Source of the DNA: Cyclina sinensis
Lineage: Eukaryota; Mollusca; Bivalvia; Venerida; Veneridae
Length of the DNA stretch: 64,000 nt
Assembly: GCA_012932295.1 (NCBI GenBank)
Contig: JAAONU010000006.1
Location: 26,996,882 to 27,060,881 of the forward strand
Reading direction: 5' to 3'
In this document: one piece after another, positions 22,901 to 37,900 of the stretch
Numbering within the stretch: position 1 is the stretch's first letter
How the letters are laid out: each line of letters begins with the position of its first letter
Notes under the pieces: generated by a model
What the model saw: the letters and a program-made list of their open reading frames with translations, nothing else
The model's database searches: none
What the model was told of the DNA's origin: nothing
Translations under genes and position numbers: made by a program

Positions 22901-25900
22901 TACTACTATAAATGATAAATGGAGCTGTCCAAATTAAATGAAGGACAAGTCCATTTAAGACATAAAGGGTTTAACAAGGGTTATACTTCTTTGTCTGAGT
23001 GCTTTGGCTACTCTTTGAACCTGATTGTACATATTACATGTTGCAAGGACACTTATAATGACCTGTCCAGGCAAATTAAGTCAAAATTTGAATAAATATG
23101 CACATTTTTCAAGGAATCGTATGAATGGGCATGAGACAGTTTGGATACCAGGGTGTGATCATGCTGGCATAGCAACACAAGTTGTTGTAGAGAAACAAAT
23201 ATGGAAGGAAGAAAGGAAAACTCGCCATGATCTTGGAAGGGAGAAGTTTCTTGAACATGTTTGGAAGTGGAAGAGCAGGTAATTACTGGAGAATAACAAT
23301 TCATTATATTAAGTTGTTTAATGGTCAGTCAGCTGTAAATGCTTTTTTTAATGGGATTCATAATACTTGAGTCCACTTCAGTGATCAAATACAGTAAAGT
23401 CTTGCTATTAAGACCGCTTTGGGGGCCTGGGAAAAGTGGTCTTATTATCGAGTTGGTCTTAATTCCGAGACCCGTGCTAGTCTTCAATCAATTTCTCATC
23501 TGTTGTAAAGGGTTATCATTAGCTATAATAACCCTGTTGAAAAGGTAAATTATGGAAAATACTAACTAATGGCATCAATTTTATTCTACAATAACATGAT
23601 ATTTTTTCACATAATTTTCATGTTAGTGGGACATAAAATGGATTAAAACTCGAAAATATACCGTGGAATTTTTCTTTCAAGCCGTTTTCATAATTAGCAA
23701 CACTGAAATCCTACTGTACTTGATTTATTTTTGACAGTTTTTCACTCGTAGCCGTAATAACGTACCTATCCGAAATTGGGCATTATTAACACCTATTTCG
23801 TCTTTCATAACGTATTTCTTTGTTCTGCATTAATCAGTACCATTTTTATGATACAAACATTGAAGTATATAATAACTTAAATTACTAATAGCCTAAAGTT
23901 TATTAATATTAATTCTTATAAATTGTACAGCAAATCGTTCACACTTTGATGACGATTGTCGTATTATGTTGTTTTTTGGTGATAATTGGTGACACGTGTC
24001 ATTTTAGTAAACAGTTAATGGTCGTCTTATGGGGTCACACTTTCAATGTAAAATGGGAATTTGGACCCGAAAAAGTGGTCGTAATACGTAGTAGCGGGTC
24101 GGTCATAACATCGGACCTTACGACCATTGAATTATATAGCAAAAAAGTCTGGACCGGAAAAAGGAAGTCGTTATATCGATTTGCCCGCAAAAAAGGGTTG
24201 GTTGCAAAGCGAGACTTTACTGTAGTAAAAGTAACATACATGCAAACTTCAATTTTCTCTCATTTGTTTAGTTTCCAAGATTGACAAAACATTGTTGGGC
24301 ATTGGTAATATTTTGCATTAATTTCAGTAAAGGTGACACAATATATGAACAGATGAAGAAGCTTGGGACGTCACTGGACTGGGAGAGAGCATGTTTTACC
24401 ATGGACAAGGTAAAACTGTAATGAATTTATCTCAGTGTATGTTGCAAATCATCTTATTTGTAGCTAGAAGATTCTAGATGTCAACTGGCCTGGCTGTGAG
24501 GCTTCACACCAATTAGTCATTTATTTGTGAAATTCCTACAAAAGATAGAGGACTTGTAATTGTACATTTATGTGCTTTGTAAGTTTGTTCAAGAAGCAAG
24601 GCTGCTACATGTTTGAAATACAAGAGAAGTTAGTTTAAAAATACAAAAGCAAACATCGGATCTGATACCTTAGCCCTGCGAAAATTCCAGATAGTCTCAT
24701 GTTAAAACAGTTAATGATATTCTATATGTATTTAGCATTTCTGTTTATGCAGAAAATGAGTGAGGCTGTTACAGAAGCATTTGTACGTCTGCATGATGAA
24801 GGACTTATATATAGAAGTAATAGATTGGTAAACTGGTCATGCCAACTGAAGTCTGCGATATCTGATATTGAGGTAAATCATAAATTTCATGTATATCTGT
24901 AGGTTTTCAGTCTGTTACTGGTATAATCATTATGTCTCCCCCCAAAAATGCGGGAGACATATTGTTTTTCCCCCGGTTGTCCGTCCGTCCGTCTGTCCGT
25001 CACAAAATCGTGTCCGCTCTGTATCTTCCAAAGCCCTTGAAGGATTTTTATGAAACTTGGGTCAGATGTTCACTTCATCAAGGCAACGTGCAGAACCCAC
25101 TTTGCGGGTGTGGTGTCTCAAGGTCAAGGTCACACTTGGAGTTTAAATGTCAAATGCCACATAATTGTGTCCGCTCTGTATCTTCAAAAGCCCTTGAAGG
25201 ATTTTTATGAAACTTGGGTCAGATGTTCACCTCATCAAGGTGACGTGCAGAACTCACTTTGCGGGTGTGGTGTCCCAAGGTCAAGGTCACACTTGGAGGC
25301 TAAATGTCAAATGCCACAAAATCGTGTCCGCTCTGTATCTTCAAAAGCCCTTGAAGGATTTTTATGAAACTTGGGTCAGATGTTCACCTCATTGGGGGAG
25401 ACATATTGTTTTTCCCCGGTTGTCTGTCCGTCCATCCGTCTGTCCGTCACAAAATCATGTCCGCTCTGTATCTTCCAAAGCCCTTGAAGGATTTTTATGA
25501 AACTTGGGTCAGATGTTCACCTCATCAAGGCGACATGCAGAACCCACTTTGCGGGTGTGGTGTCTCAAGGTCAAGGTCACACTTGGAGGTTAAATGTCAA
25601 ATGCCACAAAATCATGTCCGCTCTGTATCTTCAAAAGCCCTTGAAGGATTTTTATGAAACTTGGGTCAGATGTTCACCTCATCAAGGCGACATGCAGAAC
25701 CCACTTTGCGGGTGTGGTGTCTCAAGGTCAAGGTCACACTTGGAGGTTAAATGTCAAATTTTACATTCGTCTGATTCAATACTGCCTGCAGCAACTGGCT
25801 GGGGGGAGACATATGTTTTTGTTCAATCAAAAACCATTTCTAGTTAGATATGGCTTTCATTATGATATGAATTTTAAAGCACAAAATGATGAAATTTAGT

Positions 25901-28900
25901 TCTATGAAGTGTTACTTTCCGTTTTTTCCCCACTTATAAAAAGCATTTGTGTATAAGACGATCCCTCTAAATGGACTGACCATTGAAAAGATTTTGCATT
26001 CTTTCTCTTGAAAGATGTGTTTGAATTTTAAGTTGTTGATTTCGATGAATGACTTTGTTTTCCTGTAATTTTGGACTTACATTCTTAAAAATTAGTTAAT
26101 GTAACATCATGTAAGAACACTTTGATGAAGCAGAAGGTTTCTTAAATGCAGCATTTGCTTGAATAATTGAAACAGTACTGGACTTTGTGTTACCTTTTGT
26201 CTTATAGTTTTTTTTTCCACTAAAAAGAAAGACAGAGTTCCCGAAATAGTTTTCATTCAGAATGCACATATAAAATGCACACCCCATTTCTGATTTGGAA
26301 ATTTTAGGGATTTGTTTTTCTTTTATTGAGGTTAACTCAAGTTTCAACTTCTTTTTGGTCATATATCGGCGGTCAGTCCAACTAACAAGTGTTCCTGGGT
26401 ATTAAACTAGTTTATTAACCAGTCTCTCTGCAAGCGACTGACTGCTTTCTCACTTCAGTCAGGGGTGAGGGACAAATGACCTTAAGACACATTGTCACAG
26501 ATCAGTTGTCACATAGAAATTTGGCCAGCCCTGGGTTTGAATTAAGAACCCCTGGATTAACAATCTGATGCTCTACCAACTGAACCGGCCCGGTCGCCAG
26601 TTTAAGGGAAAAATTGTGTCAGATTAGCAAGCATATTTGATATATTTAATCCAAATAAGGATTTAGAATATTATAAATAATAAGAAAAGAGTTAACATGT
26701 TGCAGATATTTCATTTTAAGATCTGCAGTGTACATGTTACAGTATTTTGTTTCTCAGTATTGTATTTTTCAATAACGTTGCTTCAGCTTGCTTGTATTGA
26801 GTATATGATGTATGTTTGTTTTTAGCGGTTGTATGAATTTTGTTTTTTTATTTTGATGAATTTGTTTCAGGTTGAAAATATTAGTTTAGAAGGACCTACC
26901 AGAATTTCTGTTCCTGGTTACAGCAAGCCTCAGGTGTTTGGAGAAATAACATCTTTTGATTATCCAGTAGTCAACTCAGGTATCTATGTTAAACATTTTA
27001 GACTGAAATGCTCTAGTTTTATTTTTTTGTGAACATCGATTTTATATCTATAAATCAAATAAAGCTAGAAATGTGGTCTTTTCTAGATGGCAACTTTGTG
27101 CGACATGTGAAAGTTTTTTGTTTGTTTTCTCTTCATACCAGGTAGTAAATTGTTTAGTAATCATTACACACCCGCTTATTTTGTAAATTGGTTAGCATTG
27201 TTTCAGTATTTGAAATTGATAGAATGTTTTACTGTATAACTTACAAATTGAGGTAAGAAAAAATTCAGTCAACCAATACTATAGTGTGTATGAAATGATT
27301 TTATTATCTTTATTCACTAATCAGTAATTCAGTCTGTTGTATCCCTAAACACTTGTCATTTTCCCTGTTAAGATGAGAGGATAACTGTGTCAACCACACG
27401 TCTAGAGACGATGCTTGGCGATATGGCAGTGGCAGTGCATCCAGACGACTCCCGATACAAACATTTACATGGAGGATTTGTCGAGCATCCACTGGATGGG
27501 AGGCACCTACCTATCATCTGTGATGACTATGTAGACATGGAATTTGGCACAGGTAATACTCATTAGCCAGCTCTTCTTGCTTGCTGGTGCATGTCTGTCG
27601 GTCTTTTACCGTCTGAGTGAGCTCAGGGCATACCAAGGGGATTTAGAAAAAAAAAATACAAATCTTGTTATTTAATTCTTTCTAGACACTGTGGCAATCA
27701 GTCCAAGTCTGTTTCACCAAGCCTCTCAAAAATCCTGCCTGCCTGCAATTTTTCAGTCTGCTTTATATGACTGCTGCCTTCACTGTCGGGCAAAACATTG
27801 ATAAATGTATATAGAACTTATACTTGTATTGTAGGAGCAGTGAAAATCACACCTGCTCATGACCACAATGACTATCACGTTGGCATTCGTCACAAACTAC
27901 CATCTGCGAATATTATCAGTGACTCGGGCGAGATGGAAAATGTCCCAGATCAGTTTCTTGGACTAAAAAGGTTTGATGCTAGGAGAAAAGTGATGGAAGC
28001 ATTAAAAGAAAAGGGTGTTTACAAAGGAAAGCAGAGCCATGCAATGGTTTTACCTATTTGCAGTCGATCAAAAGATGTGATCGAACCAAGGTTAAAGGCA
28101 CAATGGTATGTCAACTGTGAGGAAATGAATGCTCAAGCAATAAAGGTAATTCTCTTCAGTTGCGTGAAGAAAAAACTTAAGTTTTCAATTTTAAATATTA
28201 CTGCTCAAAGAGACATTTCTCAATTTGTATAAGTAAATTTTTAAATATGTGAAAGTGCTGTAATGGGTGTTTGGAATCAAATGCACTTAAAATTGACATT
28301 GTATAATACAGTTATTTTGTTTTATAAAATAAAGACTTATTCATAAATTTTTACCTTCAGGTTGTAGAAACTGGCGAGCTGTCATTTGTTCCAGATTTTT
28401 ACAAAAAGATTTGGTATGATTTCCTGAAAGATGAAAAGTCAAGGTAAAAAGCGTTTTGGTTCAATAACATTTAGCAATGTCTTTGTTAAACTTAATTAGA
28501 CTGAATTATTTGAAGGTCTCTAGTGTATTGATTTCTGACAGTGTAACATAACAGGTTTATGATTAGAATTTTAATTTTTGTCCATTAGACAAGCTTTTCT
28601 TGATTAAAATTTTAATTTTTGTCCATTAGACAAGTTTTTTATGATTAATGTTTTAATTTTTGTCCATTAGACAAGCTTTTTATGATTAAAATTTTAATTT
28701 TTGTCCATTAGACAAGTTTTTTATGATTAATGTTTTAATTTTTGTCAATTAGACAAGCTTTTTATGATTAAAATTTTAATTTCTGTCCATTAGACAAGTT
28801 TTTTATAATTAATATTTTAATTTTCTGTCCATTAGACAAGCTTTTGTGATTTAAGCTTTAATTTTCTTTTGTGACTGTTTTCTGTATTCTGAAGGAATAG

Positions 28901-31900
28901 GTTTAATTTAGTTTGCTAGGAATAGTAAATTAGTTCAGGATACAAAAAGTATACTAGAGACTGTTGATTCTTTTACGTGCTAGTTTATAGCACTGAAACA
29001 CAGGTCGGCAGATATTTTGTCTGATCTGAAAGTCGGTGAGTAGTATTTATGAAAGAGTGGGTTTGTCTTGTGTGTTACAGCTGTGTCACTGTGATCTCTG
29101 TTAAGAGACTAAAGACTGATTCTTTTAGTTCTGGTTCCTTCTGTGAGGTTTTGATAGGACCAGTTTATGCTTGCTTTAATGGCAGAAAGTTAATTAAATT
29201 GAATTACAATTTTGATGGAGATTTACAATATACTTATAGAATGCAAGTAAATTTTAAAGTGTGGTTCAGTCAGCACAATGAAATATATTCTGTTATATAT
29301 ATTCACAGAGATTGGTGTATTTCAAGACAGATCTGGTGGGGCCATAGAATACCAGCTTATAAAATCTTACACAATTCACAGGTATATAAAATGTATCTTT
29401 GACTTTGCTTTGCTAAATTGTCTCTTAGTTTGAAGGTTTTCATTTTATGTCACCTAAGAAAACAGCTCTGTTAAACAAAACAATTATTAAATTAAAGGTC
29501 GTGTCAAGGCAACTATTTCTTAATCTGGAAATTTTCATAGTAAGCATTGAAAACTGTATGTATTTTGTGATTATGATTTTGAATTAAGAACATGATTTTA
29601 GCTTAGGTAAATAATTTTATTGGCACTGAACATATAAAAAGTAGGTACTTAGTGTACTAGATATGGGATAAATACAAACAGCTGGACAAAATAAACTCTT
29701 TGTTCCACAGATATGGATTCCTTTACTTAACTATATTAGTTTTAGCTTGTATTTTGTACAGAAAAGTTCTGAGGACCTTTGGGTGAGTGCTCACTCAGAA
29801 AGAGATGCCTTTACTAAGGCAGAAAAACAATATGGCTTAAACAGGGAAGACTTCACACTTCAACAAGGTAATATATGAATACTTTTCAATGTGGTTATAG
29901 CTCAGAACATTTAGTATATGTAGTAGATGCATAGAGCCATTCTAATAAAACATATATCCCAACCCAACATACACAATCTAAAGAGGAGTTGAATTTGGTG
30001 CATACAAAAAAACAGAAACAAAACAAAAAACTCTTTAAAAGTGTTCACCCTGCAACTGTCCCAAAAATGGATGAAAAACTGTAATGTGCGGTAAATGAAG
30101 TTTTGAACTTTATTGATCGATAATTGCAAATATTTTGTTTCAGTTTATTTAGAGCTGACATTTTTGTCATAAATTGTAGAGAAAAGTTTTTCATTTCACA
30201 TTTTTCATTTTGATGACTGTTTCATGGAGTTCTGACCAGTAGTGGTGAGAACATCATAGGAATTTCATAAATCTGATTTCTAGTTAATTTCCTGTAGATG
30301 AAGATGTTTTGGACACCTGGTTCTCTTCTGCTCTGTTCCCATTTTCTGTCCATGGATGGCCAGAAAAGGTGAGGGGAGAAAAAAATTATCTTTTTAAAGA
30401 AATGATTGTTCCTAAACATTCAGTAATTATGTTTTTATTTAAGTTTGTCTATTTCTGTATCAAAGAAGGGTTTCACTTTTCATATGTTTACAGTTTGTCA
30501 TGATTTAAGTTTTCTGTCATATTTTTAAGTGTAACATGGACTTAATTTCCACTTTAAAGCTAGTGAAATTATCAACCAGCAAGTTACTGATCCAAATTTC
30601 AGTGTGGCAGTTAAGCTGTGTATAGTTAAAATTTTTATCAGTTTGCCTAAAAATGATACTCATTCTTTTGTCATCTTACCCATTGCATTTTCCATCATGT
30701 TCCAGAAGTTAATTATGTTTATATTAAGCACTTTCCTCTTTCACATCTTATCAGAATTATATTTTACTTTGTGTACGTATCAAATTGTACTCTTTATACC
30801 TCCTCAGAAAGAAGATCTATTAAGATACTATCCCAGCAGCCTCCTGGAGACAGGAAGTGACATAATATTCTTCTGGGTTGCTAGGATGGTGATGATGGGA
30901 CAGAAAATGACTGGAAAACTTCCTTTCTCAAAAGTATGTCAGAAAACATCTGTTACATTTTCCTTCTGTATTCTTTTGTAAAAACTTGCTTGTCTTTGCA
31001 AAAATAAGTTCTGCAAACTAAAGATCTCAGATTTCCTATTTATCTAGTTAGGTATGGACTTAATTTTGGTAATTTCTATTATTTTTGACGAGTATATGGT
31101 GTTCAGTAAAAATAATAAGCTGAAAACAACTAAGTACATGTACTTGTAGATTATATTGTATATCATATATTATGACAGTCACTGTTCTGATAAAGTAAGA
31201 CTATGAATCTTGCAAGTATTTATCCTTCATATACGATATACCGGGATAAACTAATTACCAGTAATATTCTAATATCTCCAATATTATAACAGTTAAACAT
31301 GCACTGTAACCCCACAGTATCTTCCTTAGTGTTTGTTTACATTTGGATACTAGCATCTGTCAAACTTCTTTCACTTGGAATCATGGCGTATTTATTGTAC
31401 ATAATGTGTGGGTTGAATATAAAATTAAACTCATCGAATAGAAGTGTTGGGGATGACAAGAGTTTTTATGCCTTTTTGGACTAGCTCAGGTTCTGTATAT
31501 TTGATTTTCAGCTATAACATTTGTGTGCGTGCTTATAGAGAATATATTTTACTTTTTGTATTCAAGAATTCTGACAATCTAAATTTTAGTGTTTGAGATT
31601 CAAGCAGACTGACTGATTGCTTATTTCACAACTGACAATACATAGTTGACTATTTGAATCTGTTTATTTAAAATTTCTCAACCAACTTAAAAACTACCTC
31701 TCGTTCTACCAATTTTTAGTATTGAATTGTTGAAGATTTTAATTCCAACATTGTATGATGTATTCTATTGTAGGTTTTACTCCATGGTATACTGCGAGAT
31801 GCCCAGGGTCGTAAAATGAGCAAGTCTTTAGGAAATGTCATAGATCCTATGGATGTGATTCATGGTGTATCCTTACAGGTCAGTTAAGTTTAAGTATCTC

Positions 31901-34900
31901 ATCTCAAGTTATGGGGACTAGATATGGCTTTGCAAACATATAGGATAATTTCTTTCTAGGCTTATGAGTAAGGTTTTATGATAGCTTGATCGCTTTACCG
32001 AGTTTATCCTACTTACCATGGTTATTTAGATCATCAGACAACTTTTAAGTTTGAACCAATGCAAGGCATTTTTCTTTCACTTGTACTCGGTAACTATTTT
32101 ATAAGGATATGGTTTTCATGCATTAAATGAAAGACAGATCCCCCTAAACCTGTTCTGCTTCCATACAATAAACCCTTTATCGTTTACCTATTGCAGTATT
32201 TTTATGTATGTTTTCTTTTCATTGGAAGCAAAACATTTTCCATTAGCCATTACAGGTGTGGAAGTGTTTTAGAAAAAGAGTTGATTCTGTTTCTAAATTC
32301 AGGAATTAAACAAGCAAGTTGAAGAGAGTAACCTTGACCTCAGAGAGATAGAGATTGCAAAGAAAGGTCAAAAACAAGACTTTCCTCATGGAATTCCTGA
32401 GTGTGGAGCCGATGCCCTCCGATTTGCTCTCTGTTCTTACAACTTTAAAGGTATGTACTCCTTATTTTTGTATTAGTTAAGCATAGCTTAAAGGATAAAG
32501 ACTATATTGACGAGTGAAACAGTTCTAAAAAAGGTTACATCTTTTTCTTATTTCAAAAGCACTTACTACCTTTTCTCCTTCATGTCTTGATATGGACTTG
32601 TAACTTAAGATTTGCTCTTCCTTACAACTTCAAAGGTAGATACTCAAAGTTTGAGTAAGTATTCTGATGTTCCGTGTATTTGGTATAGTTCTACATACTT
32701 AAGATTTCTTTATTAGAGAGGTTTGTATTAAAATTTGGAAAGTTTGTCTGTCTTTTAATATTGGTATTGCAATGTATATGAAGTCATAATTTTGTACAGG
32801 TATTTAAAAAAAAGTTCAAAAGAAATATATGAAAATGGGTTTATGCTGGTTGTGAAACAAAAAGAATAATGAGAATAAATATTATTTTATTTGAAAATAA
32901 AAAGGTAAGGACTGCAGGACAGTTTTTAACTTGAAATTTTTCTTTCACAGATCCTGAAATAAGCATGAATATTTCTCATGTACAAAGCTATCGTAATTTT
33001 TGTAATAAGGTCTGGCAGGGATATAGATTTGTGTCAGACAAACTTGGACCAGACAGCCAATCTGCTCGAAATTTTAAGGTAAGAATTCCAATACCTTCTA
33101 ATTAAGTATGCTGTTTTTTACATGAAGGGTTATTCATTTGTCAATAGAAAATTTAAATTTCAGTGAATGATAATTGTTTAAGAATTTAATATAAGAGTGA
33201 CTGAAGTAAATGAATCATTCAAAATTTTGGTAGAGACCTTCCGTTAGGTTTGTATTCATTTGCATTTCTGTATTAGCTTAATTTTGGACTTCAGGGGTCA
33301 TGTGATCATGATATGCCTTAAGGAGTTGGTGTTTGTATCTGGGTCCTCAGGCAAGAAGGTTGTCATTTTCATGTGGAGAAATGAACTAGAGTAAATGTGT
33401 TTTACAGGAAATTTAGAATTACTGAGGTACATACCTTTACCTTTAATGCCATTGGGAAGCCTGAATATGATATATTTTGATTCATCTCTAGTCTGTGTCA
33501 ACTGTTAAAGTAATTTTAGTGTAATTTTACAACTTAGGCAGAAGACGTTACAGGTTGTGTGGACAGGTGGATATTGAGTCGACTAAGTCATATGGTTTCT
33601 CAATGTGATGAGCACTTCAACAGTTATGATCTGCACCATGTAACACAAGCTCTGTATGGATTCTGGTATAATGACTTCTGTGATATTTATTTGGTAAGTC
33701 CATAAAATTCAAATGTTTTTCAGAAACAGTAATTTTGAGTAGATTTAAATGGATTTTACTGTTGCACAACATGGGATATATCCTTTACTCTTGGAAAAAT
33801 TATCAGTTGGTAGAGCAACATATTGTTAATCCAGAGTTTCTCAGTTCAGTCCCCATAAGAGGTGGCAAAATTTCTCCATGATAATAATTTATTAATCTCG
33901 TATAATGTGTCTGTCATTGGTAGATCAATTGTCCCTCAGCTCTGAATCAAGTTAGCGAGTAGTCAGTTGCTTGCAGAAAGATTGGTTAGTAAACTGGTTG
34001 GATACCCAGGAACACTAACTGACTTGTTTGGTGAATTGACTGCTGGAATATGACCGCAGCAGTTGAAACTGCAGGGATGAAAATCTCCAGCTTTTTAGCT
34101 GATTTCAGATATTTTTCTTTGCACTTAAGATTATAAAATGTAGCAGATTCAGTCTGATCTGTTCAGATCTGGCTCTTTTGCAAAGGGGTGTAGGGGGTTT
34201 TCAGCTTTTTTGAGTGAACATCATTTTCATCCCTAAAACTGGCATTAAACCCAGGAAAACAAACAGAAAAACAAACTAACAAACAAAAATGTCAATCCTA
34301 AATTCATTTGATAACTTGTTCAGTATCAGATAAATCCTTCACTCTGAAAATTGTGCAGATTTCAAACCTAAGTAAGCATTTTGTTTAGTTCTGAAGAGTA
34401 TAGATTGCTGCCTTTCAAAGAATATTAATCCCTACCCTGCTAGAGGCAACTGAATCTGCCTTTGCAACCAGTGACAACCAATAACTTTGCATGACATCAT
34501 TCCTTTATGTGTAGCATTGCAGGGTAACGGACTGTCATTGGAAACACTCTCAGATTTAAAATGTAAACAAATGTAGTATTTTTATTAATCCTTTAAAAAA
34601 ACCAATGCTGTTTTTATAAAGTATTTTCCTAAGCATGGGTAAGTCAGGATCAGATATAAGGCATTTGAGTATCATTTCAGATATTATTCATTCTTGCAAG
34701 ACTGTCAGGCCTGTTTTGAATGTGAAAATATGACCATTTTTCTCTAGTAATGGAACTTTATTTGTACTAGTGTAGGTATTTCTATTTTAGGAATATACAA
34801 AACAGCAGTTCCAGTCTGAATCTGCCAATACTTCCACAGTCAAAAAAATTCTCTACCTATGTACAGATACATATCTTCGTGCTCTAAGTCCTTTCATGCC

Positions 34901-37900
34901 TTACCTGTCGGAGGAGCTTTATCAGAGATTCGCACCTCGAGATGACAGCATATGTGTGGCAGAATACCCTGCTGCTGAAAAGGTTTGTTTCACAACTTGG
35001 AGAAATGTTTCACTCTACTTAGAACTTGATACATAAAAATTTTGAAAGGGCAGTTTTACAGAAGATAATTTTCTTCCCATTTTATACTTTACCTGGATGA
35101 TTTACTTGGCAAAGAATTTTTTCGAACCACACCAAGCATTTTGTAAAATGTAAATTTTGATGTTCAGATCATTGTCATTTTTATCCCTTTCATGAAAATT
35201 TTAAACTTCATTTGATAATTAAAGGGCTCTCGCGAGGGGGCGAAATGGGCGAAATCGTCGCCCAAAACTCCCTGACTTCGCTTTTATGAAGCATCAAAGC
35301 GATATCAACTTCGCCGAAAATGTTTCATCTGCCGACGTCAATAACTTGTTCAGCTCCGGTTATGGGCGGAGCTTATACTCGGAAGTGGCATCAATACATA
35401 CTACCTTCAAAACATTGACCAATCAGAGCGCATTTTACCACTTTCATTGATTTAATCCTGTGTGTTGACACTCGATACAATTAACACATTTAGCGATCAA
35501 CAGGTGTTGAATTGGGTCAATAATTCGATTGGGGATATACACCGAGTAGAAAACTGTTGTGTACAACAGACTCTACAAATCTTAAAAGTCAAGCAAACTA
35601 TGTCTTAACAAATTAATTGAATGCTTAATTTTAAAGGCAAAGGGTTAAACACCAATGTTATTCTAACCTTTTAAATCAGTGTATGAAAATGGCAAAAATA
35701 CTGTTTGGTAGTTTTGTATTAATTCTCGAATTTATTTACAAGAAAAAGTCAAGTAGATTTAAGACAAGCTTAACAATTTGAAGGAAATAAATTCCAGCAA
35801 ATATTTAGTTAATTAAACATGAAGCAGCGAATGAAAATCTCGGATAAATTCGGTTTGTCATCTATTTCCGCGACCCCGACGTATTTCAATATTTATAGAA
35901 AACAGTGTCTTGGAGACTCTTAATACGGCAAACTTACAACATTCAATTGATTAATTAAGATAATTGGTCATGATTTAATTATAAGTACCTGTTTTTCATT
36001 GAAAAACTTCTTTTTCTCTAAGACTTGAATATTTCTGTTGTAGTTAATTTTGAAAGCAACAGTTAAAATGTATAAACGTATTAATTTACATCTTAAAATT
36101 GTTTGTAATTGTGTTAAAAAAAGAATTCTGGTGAAACTGGAAACACATCCCAGTCTTTTCACAAAAAAAGTTACTGATTTTGGATGCCACAGATACATTA
36201 GTTTTTAACAGTAAGTTGAATAAAAATCACTCCACATATTTGCTGTCATTGTCATTCACAAATGGAACTGGCACTGCCAGTACTAACTTCTCCCAGGAGT
36301 CTTCTGACTTCTCCCAAATCTTGCCTTAGGGAGAAGTCACTTCTCCCAAAATTTTGACCCTAGCGAGAACCCTGTACACACAGTGTTAAGAGTTCAGTGA
36401 CATGTTGAAGAGTTCATAGCCCAGAATAAGAAAATGTTAGGCAGTTTGAAATTTAAGCAAAATACAGTTGAAATGCTACTTCATGAATCACAAATATATG
36501 AAATTTAAGTGTAGTGCAAAAACATTCTCAACAGGTCCTCTTCAATAAAAGTTAATGATGCAAAAAAAAAGAGAGAAACATTATACTATATACAAAAATG
36601 ATCAAAACTGTAGCTGTTAAAAGAAATGTTTTTCAACTGTTAAAACAATCTGCAATATCAAAATGTTTGTAGTAAAAGGAGCATACGCAATACTTACTGT
36701 AATGTAAGCTGTGTCTTCTTGAATAAAGGTTTTGTTCTGTTATGTTCTGCTCTAATATTTGACAAATTTTGTCTGATTTTACAGTATAACTGGCATGATG
36801 AACGGTTGGACAGAGAGATGAACGTTGTGAGAGATATACGAAGAGTTGCTTCATCTCTCACACAGGCATTTAACTTGTCAAAGAAACATGCCGAAGGTAA
36901 ACAATGACAGACTCCCTTTGTATTTTAAGGATGCATACCTCTAAAATTTAGAGTTTATTCTTCAGAATCATGTAAATGTGAATAAAATTGAATAAATTAT
37001 TACCCAATGACAAGGTGTCGGTAAAACATTCTTTGTGTAACAGGTAATTTGAATGCATTTTTAAAAATGAGTCTTTATATAGATTTGTTGTTGTATCGTT
37101 TTTGGGTGGATAGCCATTAAGTCCAAATGAGCACTTTCTCAGAGTCTTAATGCCTAAAGGAGAAATTTTTGAACATAAGTTCTTCTTGATATCATCAATT
37201 ATTTTTAATTTTATAGAAAATGAGCCAGTGAAATAGAATATCATCAATTAACTGTGGGTATGTACCTTTAAATGTAAGCCAGAACAGTCTTTTTCAGATT
37301 ATTAGAGATTTTTTTAAAAAGCAGCAGAAATTACAACCAAAATTACTGACTTTTTGGGCATGGGGGGGTGATTTGCTTAAAAGAAATGGTAGAAGATGTT
37401 TTGCAATTGCATTATTTTGTCAAAAAAATAAATGCAAGAATTATCACATTAACTCTTATCCTGCTGGAGGCAATCAGCTCTGCCTTAACTACCAGTGCAG
37501 ACTAAAATCAGCATGCATATCCATGCAGTCTGATCATGGTCTGCACTGTTCGCCATTCAGTCAGTAGATTTTCAGTAAGCACCCCCATAAACAATAAATG
37601 AATCAGTCAAAATTGAAGTATGGGCAAGTCCATTTCAAATATTTAGAAGGTACATGATGAGAGTTGATGGATTCTAAAAAACTTGGGTCTCCTAAAATAC
37701 AAGGGAGCTTACTGCTGCTTTTAGAAAAGGAGTCATACATAATTTATAAATTTTACTTTTTATGTACCTTCCAGCTTAAAATATTTAACCAATGCTTTGT
37801 TTCATTCATGTAAAATCATCTTTTTTCAGTTTGTGTACATACAAGCCATGGAAACTGTGATAAGTTGAGCCAGTATATAAGTGTATTTAATGCTTTGTTA

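Noticed and set aside
24932..25899. Six overlapping frames with [20 protein letters not shown] repeats
   Set aside because: Generated by the 157-bp array in a VARS2 intron; no conserved start or independent promoter.
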